A stretch of 64,000 nucleotides of DNA, taken from JBHJHP01 sp042219825 (lineage in GTDB: Bacteria > Bacteroidota > Bacteroidia > Bacteroidales > UBA5342). Numbering within the stretch: the first letter of the stretch is position 1; the number at the start of each line of letters is the position of its first letter. The DNA lies in contig NZ_JBHJHQ010000003.1 in NCBI RefSeq assembly GCF_042219825.1, positions 620,001 through 684,000 of the forward strand, given 5' to 3'. The position numbers and the translations under genes are program-made. Shown in pieces: positions 15,427 to 24,270 of the stretch. The notes beneath the pieces are model-generated. The model was not told the DNA's origin and did not search any database. It saw only the letters and a program-made list of their open reading frames with translations.

Positions 15427-16338
15427 TTAACCAAAATACTTCACCTCATTTCCTGTAATCTGTCCCAGCACATCGTTGGCCAGGCGGCTGGCTCCGATTC
15501 TGAAGAATTTATTATTCAGCCATTCTTTACCTAATACTTCTTTTACTATGGTATAATAGAGCAATGCTTCTTCGGTGATGGATATTCCACCTGCTGGTTT
15601 AATACCAATCTTCTTCCCTGATTTCTCTCCAAATTCCTTTATGGCTTTCACCATCACCAAAAATGCTTCGGGTGTAGCAGCAGGAGAAATTTTACCTGTT
15701 GATGTTTTGATGAAATCCGCACCGGCTTCCATGGCAATAATGGAAGCTGTCTTAATCGTTTCCGTGGATTTAAGCGCACCGGTTTCCAAAATAACCTTCA
15801 GCTTTTTTTCGCCACAGGCTGATTTGATTTCTGAAATATCATCAAATACATTATCATAATCTTCATCCAGTAATTCTCCGACATTGATCACAATATCAAT
15901 TTCATCGGCACCATCCATTATGGTCAGACTGGTTTCTGCAATTTTTACCTCTGTGAAGGTATGCCATTCCGGAAAACCGGCAGAAACAGCACAACACGAA
16001 ACTCCTTCAACGTTCAGTGTGTCCCGAACCTGACCAATTAAGGATGGCCAGGTACAGATAGCAGCTACATTGGGTACATCCTTAAAATTTGACTGAAACT
16101 GATTAACTTTATTCACAAAGGCATTGATCCGCGTCTTGTTATCCTGAACATTAAGCGTTGTCAGATCAATCAGACTGAAAATGGTTTTATAAACATCTTT
16201 TGACTTATTTTCATCAACTTTGGCCTTAATGCTGTTCAGCTCCTTGTCTATTGTGGCTTCATCAGCTTTAAACCTGTACTGTGTGAGGCAATCCAATATT
16301 TTACTGGATAACTCTTTATTTATTTCCTCGTGTTCCAT
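15427..16338 (-). CDS. deoC: Deoxyribose-phosphate aldolase
   Basis: 303 residues, longer than the usual 220-260 because of an extra N-terminal helical part of about 60 residues. The class I aldolase core is clear: Schiff-base Lys in ADFIKTSTGK and the second Lys in GIKPAGGI. It cleaves 2-deoxyribose-5-phosphate to glyceraldehyde-3-phosphate and acetaldehyde in nucleoside breakdown. Downstream of uxaA, but with a terminator and 243 bases between, so it is probably a separate unit. A role in galacturonate catabolism is not supported. Confidence 0.93.
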   Translation of the reverse strand: MEHEEINKELSSKILDCLTQYRFKADEATIDKELNSIKAKVDENKSKDVYKTIFSLIDLTTLNVQDNKTRINAFVNKVNQFQSNFKDVPNVAAICTWPSLIGQVRDTLNVEGVSCCAVSAGFPEWHTFTEVKIAETSLTIMDGADEIDIVINVGELLDEDYDNVFDDISEIKSACGEKKLKVILETGALKSTETIKTASIIAMEAGADFIKTSTGKISPAATPEAFLVMVKAIKEFGEKSGKKIGIKPAGGISITEEALLYYTIVKEVLGKEWLNNKFFRIGASRLANDVLGQITGNEVKYFG

Positions 16339-16433
16339 GCTAAATAATTTGCGGCAAAATTAGGGAATATTTTTGTTTTCAACGAAGTCCTCGTGAAGTA
16401 CATGATGTTTGGTAATGAGGGTTTCGTTTTTTT

Positions 16434-16466
16434 ACCGAGGGTTTCGTTTGAAACGAAGCCCTCGGT
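16434..16466. repeat. 33-bp palindromic element, GAGGGCTTC family copy 2
   Basis: Arms ACCGAGGGTTTCGTT and AACGAAGCCCTCGGT with one G-T mismatch. Degenerate fragments of the same sequence (CGAAGTCCTCG near 16383, GAGGGTTTCGTTT near 16427) lie just before it, suggesting a second, decayed copy. It lies upstream of deoC and downstream of uxaA. Confidence 0.75.
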
Positions 16467-16497
16467 CGAGCTGTAGCACTCCTGCTTGTATTTCAAC

Positions 16498-16528
16498 AAA
16501 AAACCCTCCGGTATTCCGAAGGGTTTTT
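16498..16528 (-). terminator. Terminator after uxaA
   Basis: A stem of AAAAACCCT-CGG against CCG-AGGGTTTTT with one internal mismatch and a short loop, about 54 bases beyond the uxaA stop. A/T runs are present on both sides. Confidence 0.8.
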
Positions 16529-16581
16529 GTAGCTGTCCAAAGCCAATCAAAGTATTAATCAAACATTTATTATGAATAAAA

Positions 16582-18072
16582 CTATAATGTTACACCCGAT
16601 TTAAAAATGGAAATCTCACGATATCCGTATTTTTCATTATTTACCTTTTCTCCTTCTGCCACCTTTAAAATGTATGCCAGGAATTCTTCTGCCAGATCAT
16701 CCAGTGATATACCTTCATCCGCAACCGGTCCTGCATTAAAATCTATCCAGTGTGGCTTATTCTGAGCCAAAGGTGTATTAGAAGATATTTTCATGGTAGG
16801 AACAAAACTTCCGAATGGTGTTCCTCTTCCTGTGGTAAACAACACCATGTGACATCCTGCTGCACCCAGGGCTGTACTGGCTACCAGGTCGTTTCCGGGA
16901 GCACTGAGCAGGTTCAGTCCGTTAACAGAAATCCGGTCACCGTACATCAACACATCATTCACCGTTGCCTTTCCGCACTTCTGCGTACAACCCAATGATT
17001 TTTCTTCCAGTGTGGATATACCTCCTGCTTTATTTCCTGGTGATGGGTTTTCGTAAATCGGTTGTTTGTTCTCTATAAAAAATGCCTTAAAATCATTGAT
17101 CAGATGAACCGTTTTATCAAAGGTTGCTGCATCTTTTGACCGGTCCATCAAAATAGTTTCCGCACCGAACATCTCCGGTACCTCTGTTAACACAGCTGTT
17201 CCACCCTGACTCACAAGGATATCCGTTAATTTACCCAATAACGGATTGGCCGTTATACCCGACATACCATCCGAACCACCGCATTTTAAACCAAGCCTCA
17301 GAGATGACAAGGGAACATCTTCCCGTTTGTCAGTACCGGCTTTGGCATACAGATCGCGCAGTATTTTCATTCCCTCCTCAAATTCGTCCTGCACTTCCTG
17401 CGTCACCAGGAACTTTACGCGATCTTCATCAAAATCACCAAGAAATGTTTTAAAATCCTTGGGTTGGTTGTTTTCGCAACCCAATCCCAGTACCAATACT
17501 GCACCTGCATTAGGATGCAGCACTATATCTTTTAAAATCTTACGCGTGTTTTCGTGGTCATCACCCAGCTGGGAACACCCGTAGTTATGCTTAAAGATTT
17601 CAATGCCATCAACTTTTAGGTCGCCTGCCTCAGCTTTTAAGGCATTGAGCATGCGGTCTCCAATGCCGTTCACACAGCCAACCGTCGGCACGATCCATAA
17701 TTCATTCCGAATCCCTACATCCCCATTTTTTCGCTTATAGCCTTTAAATGTGAGATTGCGTTGAGGATATTCCACACCCGAAAGCAACTGATTGAATTTG
17801 TAATCCAGCACACCCGAAAGGTTTGTTTTGATATTCCTTTCGTCCACATGATCACCCTGTGCAATTTCAGCAGTGGCATGTCCGATGGGATACCCGTATT
17901 TTATAATGTGGGCATCCTTTTTTATATCGGCAATGGCAAACTTGTGTGCTCTTGGGATGTCACTTTTCAAAATAATCCTGCTCCCGTTAAGCTCCACCTC
18001 TGTGCCGTTGGCCAGATCAGCCAGTGCAACAGCCACATTATCCTCAGGATCAATTAAAATATGCTTTGACAT
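16582..18072 (-). CDS. uxaA: Altronate dehydratase
   Basis: 496 residues: an N-terminal SAF-like domain (about 1-90) followed by the galactarate/altronate dehydratase domain with its conserved Cys, His and Gly motifs (KHNYGCSQLG, LGLGCENNQ, LKCGGSDGMSGITANP, EKSLGCTQKCGKA). It dehydrates D-altronate to 2-keto-3-deoxygluconate in the galacturonate pathway. It lies 29 bases after uxaB in the same operon. In some fucose operons a UxaA-type protein is thought to dehydrate fuconate; here the uxaB neighbour favours altronate. Confidence 0.92.
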   Translation of the reverse strand: MSKHILIDPEDNVAVALADLANGTEVELNGSRIILKSDIPRAHKFAIADIKKDAHIIKYGYPIGHATAEIAQGDHVDERNIKTNLSGVLDYKFNQLLSGVEYPQRNLTFKGYKRKNGDVGIRNELWIVPTVGCVNGIGDRMLNALKAEAGDLKVDGIEIFKHNYGCSQLGDDHENTRKILKDIVLHPNAGAVLVLGLGCENNQPKDFKTFLGDFDEDRVKFLVTQEVQDEFEEGMKILRDLYAKAGTDKREDVPLSSLRLGLKCGGSDGMSGITANPLLGKLTDILVSQGGTAVLTEVPEMFGAETILMDRSKDAATFDKTVHLINDFKAFFIENKQPIYENPSPGNKAGGISTLEEKSLGCTQKCGKATVNDVLMYGDRISVNGLNLLSAPGNDLVASTALGAAGCHMVLFTTGRGTPFGSFVPTMKISSNTPLAQNKPHWIDFNAGPVADEGISLDDLAEEFLAYILKVAEGEKVNNEKYGYREISIFKSGVTL

Positions 18073-18101
18073 TGAAATATGTTTGTACGCTGAATTATTG
18101 T

Positions 18102-19559
18102 TTATGCTTCAATAGAAATAACTGATTTTACCACCTCTTCCATGCCTTCATGAATGATTTTATCGAGGTAAAATGCTGTCCGCCCACACAATCCTTCGAT
18201 TTTTGTCAGATCCTCGCCCCAGATCATCTGGTTGCTTAAAAACACCTGAACAAAAGCATCTAGGTTCATCTCTTTATTTTCGAGTTTCTTCCAGTTGGTA
18301 TTGAAAAAACTCAGTACATAGTCGGTATCCTTCAAAGTAATGGCTTTACCATTGAATTCACCTTTGTAAAATGCCATCATGGCTGCAAGTGATAAAACGA
18401 GATTATTCGGCAGTTCGTTGTATTTGGCATTGAATTCCTTTATAGTATCAAGCACACGTGCTTTAAATTTAGAGATTGAGTTCAGCGAGATACTCATCAA
18501 CGCGTGCTTTACAAAAGGATTGCGGAACCTGTCCAGAACTTCTGCCGCAAATTTTTCCAGTTCCTCTTTTGGCATATCCAGAGCCGGAATGATATCGTTG
18601 TTTATGGTTTGCAGGATAAACTGTCCCATCAACTCATCTTCCAGGGCATCACCCACATATTCAATTCCGCACAGATAAGCTACAGGTGTCATAACCGTAT
18701 GTGGACCGTTCAGCAGACGTACTTTACGGGTACGGTATGGTGTGACGTCATCCACAAACAATACATTCAAACCGGCCGCTTCAGCAGGGATTTCATTTTT
18801 GATCCATTGCGGACCTTCTATGACCCAAAGGTGAAACTGCTCACCGTCAACCACCATATTATCTTCATATCCTTCTTTCTCTTTTACCTCTTTGGCAGAT
18901 TCAGGACTGAACCCTGGAACGATACGGTCAACCAACGTGTTAGTGAATACATTTGCCGTATCCAGCCAGTTGATGAATTCACGATCAAGGCTCCACAAAT
19001 CACAGTATTGTTTGACACATTTCTGCAGTTTATCCCCGTTCCTATCAATGAGTTCGCAAGGCAAAATGATAAATCCTTTTGAAGCATCTCCACTGAATGT
19101 TTTAAAACGGTGATAAAGTAAGGCCGTCAGTTTTGCAGGAAAAGAAGATGCCGGCTGATCATTCAGCTTATCCTTTGCATCGAATGTTATACCTGCCTCT
19201 GTTGTATTAGAAACGATGAAACGCATATCCGGATTCTCTGCCAGCTTCAGGTATTCATCGTATTGCGTATACGGATTTAAACCTCTTGAAACTGAACCAA
19301 TAATCTGTGATTCTTTCAGGGCTTTTCCGTTTTTTATTCCTTTTGAAACCAATGTATACAATCCATCCTGCTCATTCAGTTTATCCACCATTCCGAAATT
19401 TATGGGTTGAACCAAAACCACACTGCTGTTAAAGCCGGCTTTTCTGTTCATCTCATCAACCATCCAGTCCACAAAAGCACGTAGGAAGTTGCCTTCTCCA
19501 AATTGAATAATCCGCTCCGGTGCCTTCTCAATGTTTTTAATCTCCCTGTTCAATTTCAT
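18102..19559 (-). CDS. uxaB: Tagaturonate reductase
   Basis: 485 residues of the mannitol dehydrogenase family. N-terminal nucleotide-binding segment IIQFGEGNFLRAFVDWMVD near 18-36, SNTTEAGIT near residue 116, and the family Lys/Asn/His motif RKVRLLNGPHTVMTP near 275. It reduces tagaturonate to altronate with NADH, the substrate of the next gene, uxaA. The isomerase UxaC and the KDG kinase and aldolase are not in the window. A fructuronate-reductase (UxuB) reading is less likely because the neighbour is altronate dehydratase. Confidence 0.9.
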   Translation of the reverse strand: MKLNREIKNIEKAPERIIQFGEGNFLRAFVDWMVDEMNRKAGFNSSVVLVQPINFGMVDKLNEQDGLYTLVSKGIKNGKALKESQIIGSVSRGLNPYTQYDEYLKLAENPDMRFIVSNTTEAGITFDAKDKLNDQPASSFPAKLTALLYHRFKTFSGDASKGFIILPCELIDRNGDKLQKCVKQYCDLWSLDREFINWLDTANVFTNTLVDRIVPGFSPESAKEVKEKEGYEDNMVVDGEQFHLWVIEGPQWIKNEIPAEAAGLNVLFVDDVTPYRTRKVRLLNGPHTVMTPVAYLCGIEYVGDALEDELMGQFILQTINNDIIPALDMPKEELEKFAAEVLDRFRNPFVKHALMSISLNSISKFKARVLDTIKEFNAKYNELPNNLVLSLAAMMAFYKGEFNGKAITLKDTDYVLSFFNTNWKKLENKEMNLDAFVQVFLSNQMIWGEDLTKIEGLCGRTAFYLDKIIHEGMEEVVKSVISIEA

Positions 19560-19581
19560 AATGAGTTCTTTTTGATATTTT

Positions 19582-20604
19582 TTACATGTTCTTAATCGAC
19601 GATTCCCTGATTACAAGCTCTGTCTTCATCACGATCTGCCGTGGTGAATGTTTGTGTTCTGACTGCAGCTGACGAATCAGCAGGCGGGCTGTCTCCTCTC
19701 CCATTTCAAAGGTGGGATGAGACACCGTAGTTAATGTTGGTTCCACAAAATCGGAATGCAGTTCATTATTAAAACCTGTAACTGCAATGTCTTTGGGAAT
19801 TTTATATCCACGTTCCTTTAATTCCTTCATCACCACATAGGCCACTGTATCGTTTACACAAAAAATGGCATCAGGCGTTTCGGCTGATTTCATCAGCTTA
19901 TCAATTGCTTTTTTAGCTCCGACAGGTGTCAGATCTGAATACACCAGATGTTCTTCATTGTATTTCAGATCATTTTCCTGTAATCCACTCAGATAACCCG
20001 AAACACGATCCCGCGTAATCGAAAGTTTTTTAGGACCGGCAATGTGTGCAATTCTGCGGCTTCCGGTTTCGTATAAATGATTTGTTAAATCCTTTGCGGC
20101 CTCTGAATTATTGGCTACCACAGAAGAAAACTCATTGGTCCTGCAAACGCGATCAAAAAATACCACTGGAATATCCTTACTTCTTGCAAGGTCAAAATGT
20201 GAGTTATCCTGTGTTTCCTGAGACAGGCACATGATAAGACCTTCTACATTGAGACCTATCAGGTTTTCAACGCATTCCTTCTCTTTGTCGTACGATTCGC
20301 GGGAATTAGCAATGATGATAAAGTATCCTTTACGCTTGGCATAATTCTCAATACCACTTATAATAGATGAATAAAAGCTGCGCTCAAGGTTTGGAACGAT
20401 AACACCAATGGCTTTGGTGCTGGTAAGATGAGTTGTTTCCGCAAAATTTGCGGAACGATAATTTCGTTCTTTTGCTAACGCTTTTACCTTATCAATCACT
20501 TCCTGACTAATATCAGGGTGATTCTTTAATGCCCTTGACACGGTAGATACAGAAACATTTAGTTCCTGTGCCAAATCCTTAAGTGATACTGTTTTCCTTG
20601 CCAT
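19582..20604 (-). CDS. LacI-family transcriptional regulator of the uxa/pectin genes
   Basis: 340 residues from the second in-frame ATG (20604). The N-terminal LacI helix-turn-helix is clear (SLKDLAQELNVSVSTVSRAL), with the hinge helix about residues 50-58. The rest is a periplasmic-binding-protein-like sensor (GVIVPNLERSFYSSI, GFNNELHSDFVEPTLTTV). It lies directly upstream of uxaB-uxaA on the same strand and divergent from the GH43/pectate lyase pair, so it probably represses both. The effector is unknown; galacturonate or an intermediate is inferred. Confidence 0.9.
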   Translation of the reverse strand: MARKTVSLKDLAQELNVSVSTVSRALKNHPDISQEVIDKVKALAKERNYRSANFAETTHLTSTKAIGVIVPNLERSFYSSIISGIENYAKRKGYFIIIANSRESYDKEKECVENLIGLNVEGLIMCLSQETQDNSHFDLARSKDIPVVFFDRVCRTNEFSSVVANNSEAAKDLTNHLYETGSRRIAHIAGPKKLSITRDRVSGYLSGLQENDLKYNEEHLVYSDLTPVGAKKAIDKLMKSAETPDAIFCVNDTVAYVVMKELKERGYKIPKDIAVTGFNNELHSDFVEPTLTTVSHPTFEMGEETARLLIRQLQSEHKHSPRQIVMKTELVIRESSIKNM

Positions 20605-20656
20605 TTGCATTTTATTTTCACTGCAAATGTATGACGTTTTATATTATGTTGCGAGA

Positions 20657-20690
20657 TTTTACGCAAATATTTTTAATAATTTGCATAAAA
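20657..20690. promoter_or_regulatory. Candidate LacI-type operator
   Basis: Inverted repeat TTTTACGCAAAT ... ATTTGCATAAAA (11 of 12 arm positions complementary) separated by 10 bases. It is located 53 bases upstream of the LacI gene start in the divergent gap to the GH43 gene. Related half-sites TTGCGAAAAT and TTTTGCGGAAT follow to about 20780. Position fits autoregulation plus control of the divergent genes. Confidence 0.45.
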
Positions 20691-20823
20691 TTGCGAAAAT
20701 ATTCTAATTTTCTTGTATCATACCCGCAATAAAATATATATAATTATCTTATATTCAACAATATCAAATTTTGCGGAATATTTATTTAGTTTGGATTTAA
20801 ATTGCAGGAACAGCTTATTTAAT

Positions 20824-20849
20824 GGAGACGCAATTAATCGCATCTCTAC
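20824..20849. repeat. GAGACGCGAT-family palindrome, degenerate copy 2
   Basis: GGAGACGCAATTAATCGC followed by ATCTCTAC. It is the same layout as the perfect palindrome at 15371-15398, with a few arm mismatches. It lies in the leader region of the GH43 gene, 55 bases before its start. Confidence 0.6.
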
Positions 20850-20903
20850 TATTTTTAAAAACATTGGGAATATTCTGTAATTTAGCAGATCAATTTTACA
20901 ATT

Positions 20904-21872
20904 ATGAATAAATCTCTTTTTCTGTTTTTAATCCTGCTTTTATCCGGCGTTTGTGCTACATCTGCTCAAAATCCATTCATCACCAAACAATATACTGCCG
21001 ATCCATCAGCACATGTATTTAACGGACGCATGTATGTGTATCCTTCACATGACAGGGATGACAGTAAAACCTTCGATATGATCGATTATCATGTCTATTC
21101 TTCTGAAAACATGAAAGACTGGACCGATCATGGCGTAGCATTGCACCTTGATTCCGTTTCGTGGGCAAATGAAAAAGCCTGGGCACCGGATTGTGCATAC
21201 AAAAACGGCAAATACTATTTCTACTTTCCAACAGATGAATCCAAAATTGGTGTAGCCGTTGGTAATTCGCCTGCAGGTCCGTTTAAAGATGCACTGGGAA
21301 AACCACTGGTAACCAAAGACAATCCGGGTGTGGTGAACAAACGTGATTTTATCGATCCCTGTATATTTATGGATGACGATGGCACTCCTTATCTTTTTTT
21401 CGGACAGCTGGATATTAATGTAGTGAAACTTAACGATGACATGATCACTTATAATGGTCCGGTTCAACAGGTGAAAGGAGCCAAAGATTTTTTCGAAGCT
21501 GTATGGGTGCATAAATACAACGGAACGTATTACCTCTCCTATTCCACCTGGGGAGAAAAGGGCGTTACCGGACCTCAAATTGTGTATGCCACTTCAAAAA
21601 ATATTTTGGGTCCGTATACCTATCAGGGAGTAATTTTAGATGAAGTCAGCAGTGGTACCAATCACCACTCCATTGTGGAATACAAAGGACAGTGGTATCT
21701 GTTTTATCATAATTCGGTTTTGTTTTTAAAACGGACACCCAAAGATTCACCCGATATGAAATTTAAAGGATACAGACGGAGCATAAATGTAGATTACCTG
21801 TATTACAACGAAGACGGAACCATTCAGAAAGTGATTCCAACGGATAATGGTGTTGATGCGGTTCCTCAATAA
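20904..21872 (+). CDS. Secreted glycoside hydrolase family 43
   Basis: 322 residues with a signal peptide (cleavage after about residue 21, ATSAQ). The five-bladed GH43 catalytic residues are visible: base Asp33 in TADPSAH, modulating Asp151 in FIDPCIF, acid Glu198 in FFEAVWV, and the NHHSIVEY metal-site strand near residue 255. GH43 enzymes release arabinose or xylose from pectin and hemicellulose side chains. It has no T9SS tail, so it is probably periplasmic. It lies upstream of the pectate lyase and divergent from the LacI/uxa genes, fitting pectin breakdown. Confidence 0.9.
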   Translation: MNKSLFLFLILLLSGVCATSAQNPFITKQYTADPSAHVFNGRMYVYPSHDRDDSKTFDMIDYHVYSSENMKDWTDHGVALHLDSVSWANEKAWAPDCAYKNGKYYFYFPTDESKIGVAVGNSPAGPFKDALGKPLVTKDNPGVVNKRDFIDPCIFMDDDGTPYLFFGQLDINVVKLNDDMITYNGPVQQVKGAKDFFEAVWVHKYNGTYYLSYSTWGEKGVTGPQIVYATSKNILGPYTYQGVILDEVSSGTNHHSIVEYKGQWYLFYHNSVLFLKRTPKDSPDMKFKGYRRSINVDYLYYNEDGTIQKVIPTDNGVDAVPQ

Positions 21873-22001
21873 ACTAGTTAAAGAAGTCCTCCATTTGATT
21901 GCTGATTAATCTGAGATATCGGGCCATATCGAAGCAAAAGAAGGTATCCGTCAATTGACGAATGAATGATTTTAGTTACATTTATAATTTTAAATGCATC
22001 G

Positions 22002-23792
22002 ATGAAACTTATCCCATACATTGTACTGACATTGTTTTCGGTACACATCACAATTGCTCAGCAAAGCTCATTCTACGGTGTTGAAGGCTGGGCCAATGCA
22101 ACTAAGGGCGGGAAGGATGGTGAAATTATAAGAGTCACAAATCTGAACAGCAGTGGACCCGGATCATTTAGTGAAGCTGTTTTGGCATCATTCCCAAGAA
22201 TTGTGGTTTTTGAAGTTGGCGGTGTTATTGATTTGAATGCACAGAATATCAGCATTAAAAATCCATTTCTGACCATCGCAGGACAAACAGCGCCTTATCC
22301 CGGAATTACGATCATTAATGGCCAGACAAACATCGCTACACACGATGTCATCCTTCAGCATATTCGGATCAGACCCGGTGCAGCAGGTAAAAATACAGGA
22401 TGGGAACCGGATGGCTTGTCAACCGTTAGCGGGAGTTTTGTTATCATTGACCATTGTTCTTTTTCCTGGGCTGTGGATGAAAACTGTTCGGCATCGGGTC
22501 CGCGCTTTGAAGGAGACACACCGGATGACTGGCGCAACAATACATCGCATGATGTTACCATCAGCAACTGCATAATTGCTGAAGCCCTGGCTTATGCCAC
22601 GCACACCAAAGGGCTGCATTCCATGGGTTCACTCATTCATGACAATGCGACCAATATTGCCATTCTGAAAAATCTGTATGCCCATAATAATTCAAGAAAT
22701 CCACTTTTTAAAGGCGGAGCCAGGGGTGTAATCGTTAATAATATGATTTACGATCCGGGTAAAGAAGCCATTCATTATGCATTAAACGCTGCTGAATGGG
22801 AAGGCTATGAATGGCAATCAGGAGAAATGTCCATTATAGGAAATTATATGCAACTAGGAATCAGTTCATTGAATACGCCATTTATGAAGGTTCATGCAGG
22901 ACCATGCAAAATTTATATGAACAATAATAAGGCCTTTAATATAAATGGAAGTAATGCAACCTTTTATACCGGCGATGCTGCAAATATTGTAACTGAAATA
23001 CCTGTGTGGAACGACAATATAGCTGTGCTTTCTGTTGATGACGTAGAAGCAAATGTGATTCACAATGCCGGCGCAACGCCCTGGAAGCGCGACTCTGTGG
23101 ATATCCGCATTATTAACGATTTAATAAACCGAAAAGGTAAAATCATTGATTTCGAAACAGAAGTAGGCGGTTATCCGCAATATCAGCAAACCGTGCAGCC
23201 ATTTAATGCCGATGAATGGAACCTGGATTTTATGATCCGAAAAGATCCACAGTTAAACCTTACGATTGAAACACCTGAACCTTATCATGTATCACAACCA
23301 GTTAACTTCAATCTCGATACAAGCGGATTTATGCGGGCAATTGATCACATTGACTTATTAATTAATGGTCAGGTTGTACAATCAAAAAACGAAAACCTGA
23401 CGGACTGGAATTATACATTCACTTCTACCGAAACACAAAATGTTGTACTTATAATAACTTACAGTTCTACGGAAAAACTTTCAACCGAAACGTTTAACCT
23501 GACCATTCAGAATACAACAGCTCTAAATAACCCGGACCAAAATAAACAGCCACTGCAATTTCATTACGATAAAAATGATCAAACTCTGATTCTCAGTTTC
23601 AATCAGCCGGTAAACCAAAACTACCTTATTAAAATTCTGGATTTAAATGGTAGATTGGTAAAACAATATGAATCTGCGTTTGAAAATAGCACAAGCTTTT
23701 CCTGTAATCTTAATGATCTTCCAACCGGAACCTATGTGCTATCGCTTCATTCTACAGAATCGGATTTCCGGAGAATATTTACAAAGTATTGA
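22002..23792 (+). CDS. Secreted pectate lyase with T9SS sorting domain
   Basis: 596 residues from the ATG at 22002, which starts a clean signal peptide; an upstream in-frame start adds 12 residues. The right-handed beta-helix pectate lyase domain covers about residues 20-390 (LTIAGQTAPYPGITI, HDVILQHIRIRPG, IIDHCSFSWAVDE). A linker/Ig-like region follows. The last ~75 residues form a type A T9SS sorting domain (IKILDLNGRLVKQ, LPTGTYVLSLHS). It is therefore exported by Sec, then placed at the cell surface or released by T9SS. The products would feed the uxaAB pathway next door. Confidence 0.9.
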   Translation: MKLIPYIVLTLFSVHITIAQQSSFYGVEGWANATKGGKDGEIIRVTNLNSSGPGSFSEAVLASFPRIVVFEVGGVIDLNAQNISIKNPFLTIAGQTAPYPGITIINGQTNIATHDVILQHIRIRPGAAGKNTGWEPDGLSTVSGSFVIIDHCSFSWAVDENCSASGPRFEGDTPDDWRNNTSHDVTISNCIIAEALAYATHTKGLHSMGSLIHDNATNIAILKNLYAHNNSRNPLFKGGARGVIVNNMIYDPGKEAIHYALNAAEWEGYEWQSGEMSIIGNYMQLGISSLNTPFMKVHAGPCKIYMNNNKAFNINGSNATFYTGDAANIVTEIPVWNDNIAVLSVDDVEANVIHNAGATPWKRDSVDIRIINDLINRKGKIIDFETEVGGYPQYQQTVQPFNADEWNLDFMIRKDPQLNLTIETPEPYHVSQPVNFNLDTSGFMRAIDHIDLLINGQVVQSKNENLTDWNYTFTSTETQNVVLIITYSSTEKLSTETFNLTIQNTTALNNPDQNKQPLQFHYDKNDQTLILSFNQPVNQNYLIKILDLNGRLVKQYESAFENSTSFSCNLNDLPTGTYVLSLHSTESDFRRIFTKY

Positions 23793-24270
23793 TCATACTG
23801 CTAATGTTATGAATATAAGTGATTTAAAAATAAATTACATTAATTATCTCTCACCAACATTCCTTGTTAACACCCTTGTTAATAACTGTTGATTTTTATT
23901 CCATACTTTTTAAATACTATCTATTGCATTTAAACTTTGTAACATCAATTAACAAAATATTACAATTATCAAAGCATAGTTATTGTTTTTTACGAGGTAA
24001 ATTATCCATCCAATTTCAACATTTTTTAAGGGTTAGCAGCGCCATTATTTTTTAACTTTGCCGGTAATTAACAGATTGTGAATAACAGTTGATATGTATT
24101 GATATTCAACTTATTTAAATCTTTAATGTTGTCAATAGCGTGTTATTTCAATTTTTACAGGATGATAATAACGAGATATGCAACAGATATTACATTTATT
24201 TTTCAACGCTATTAACAAGCTATTATAATAATCATATTATTTTTAAATTATATCTATTAATATATATTGT
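23793..24270. other. 478-bp AT-rich gap, candidate replication origin
   Basis: No gene is supported here. The stretch is strongly AT-rich. It contains TGTGAATAA at 24077-24085 (a match to the inverted DnaA-box consensus TGTGNATAA), TGTTAATAA at 23877-23885 and TTATCCATC near 24001 (one to two mismatches), plus several ATTAACA sequences. Genes to its left are mostly minus strand and those to its right mostly plus strand for about 13 kb. parS-type sites lie 8-11 kb to the right. The origin call is inference; the sequence could also be a long promoter region for nadA. Confidence 0.4.

Noticed and set aside
21045..21578. 177-residue minus-strand frame opposite GH43
   Set aside because: His/Ile-rich antisense shadow of a clear GH43 gene.
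21949..21960. Palindrome CGTCAATTGACG upstream of the pectate lyase
   Set aside because: A 12-bp palindrome is expected by chance about a dozen times in 64 kb and no second copy was seen.
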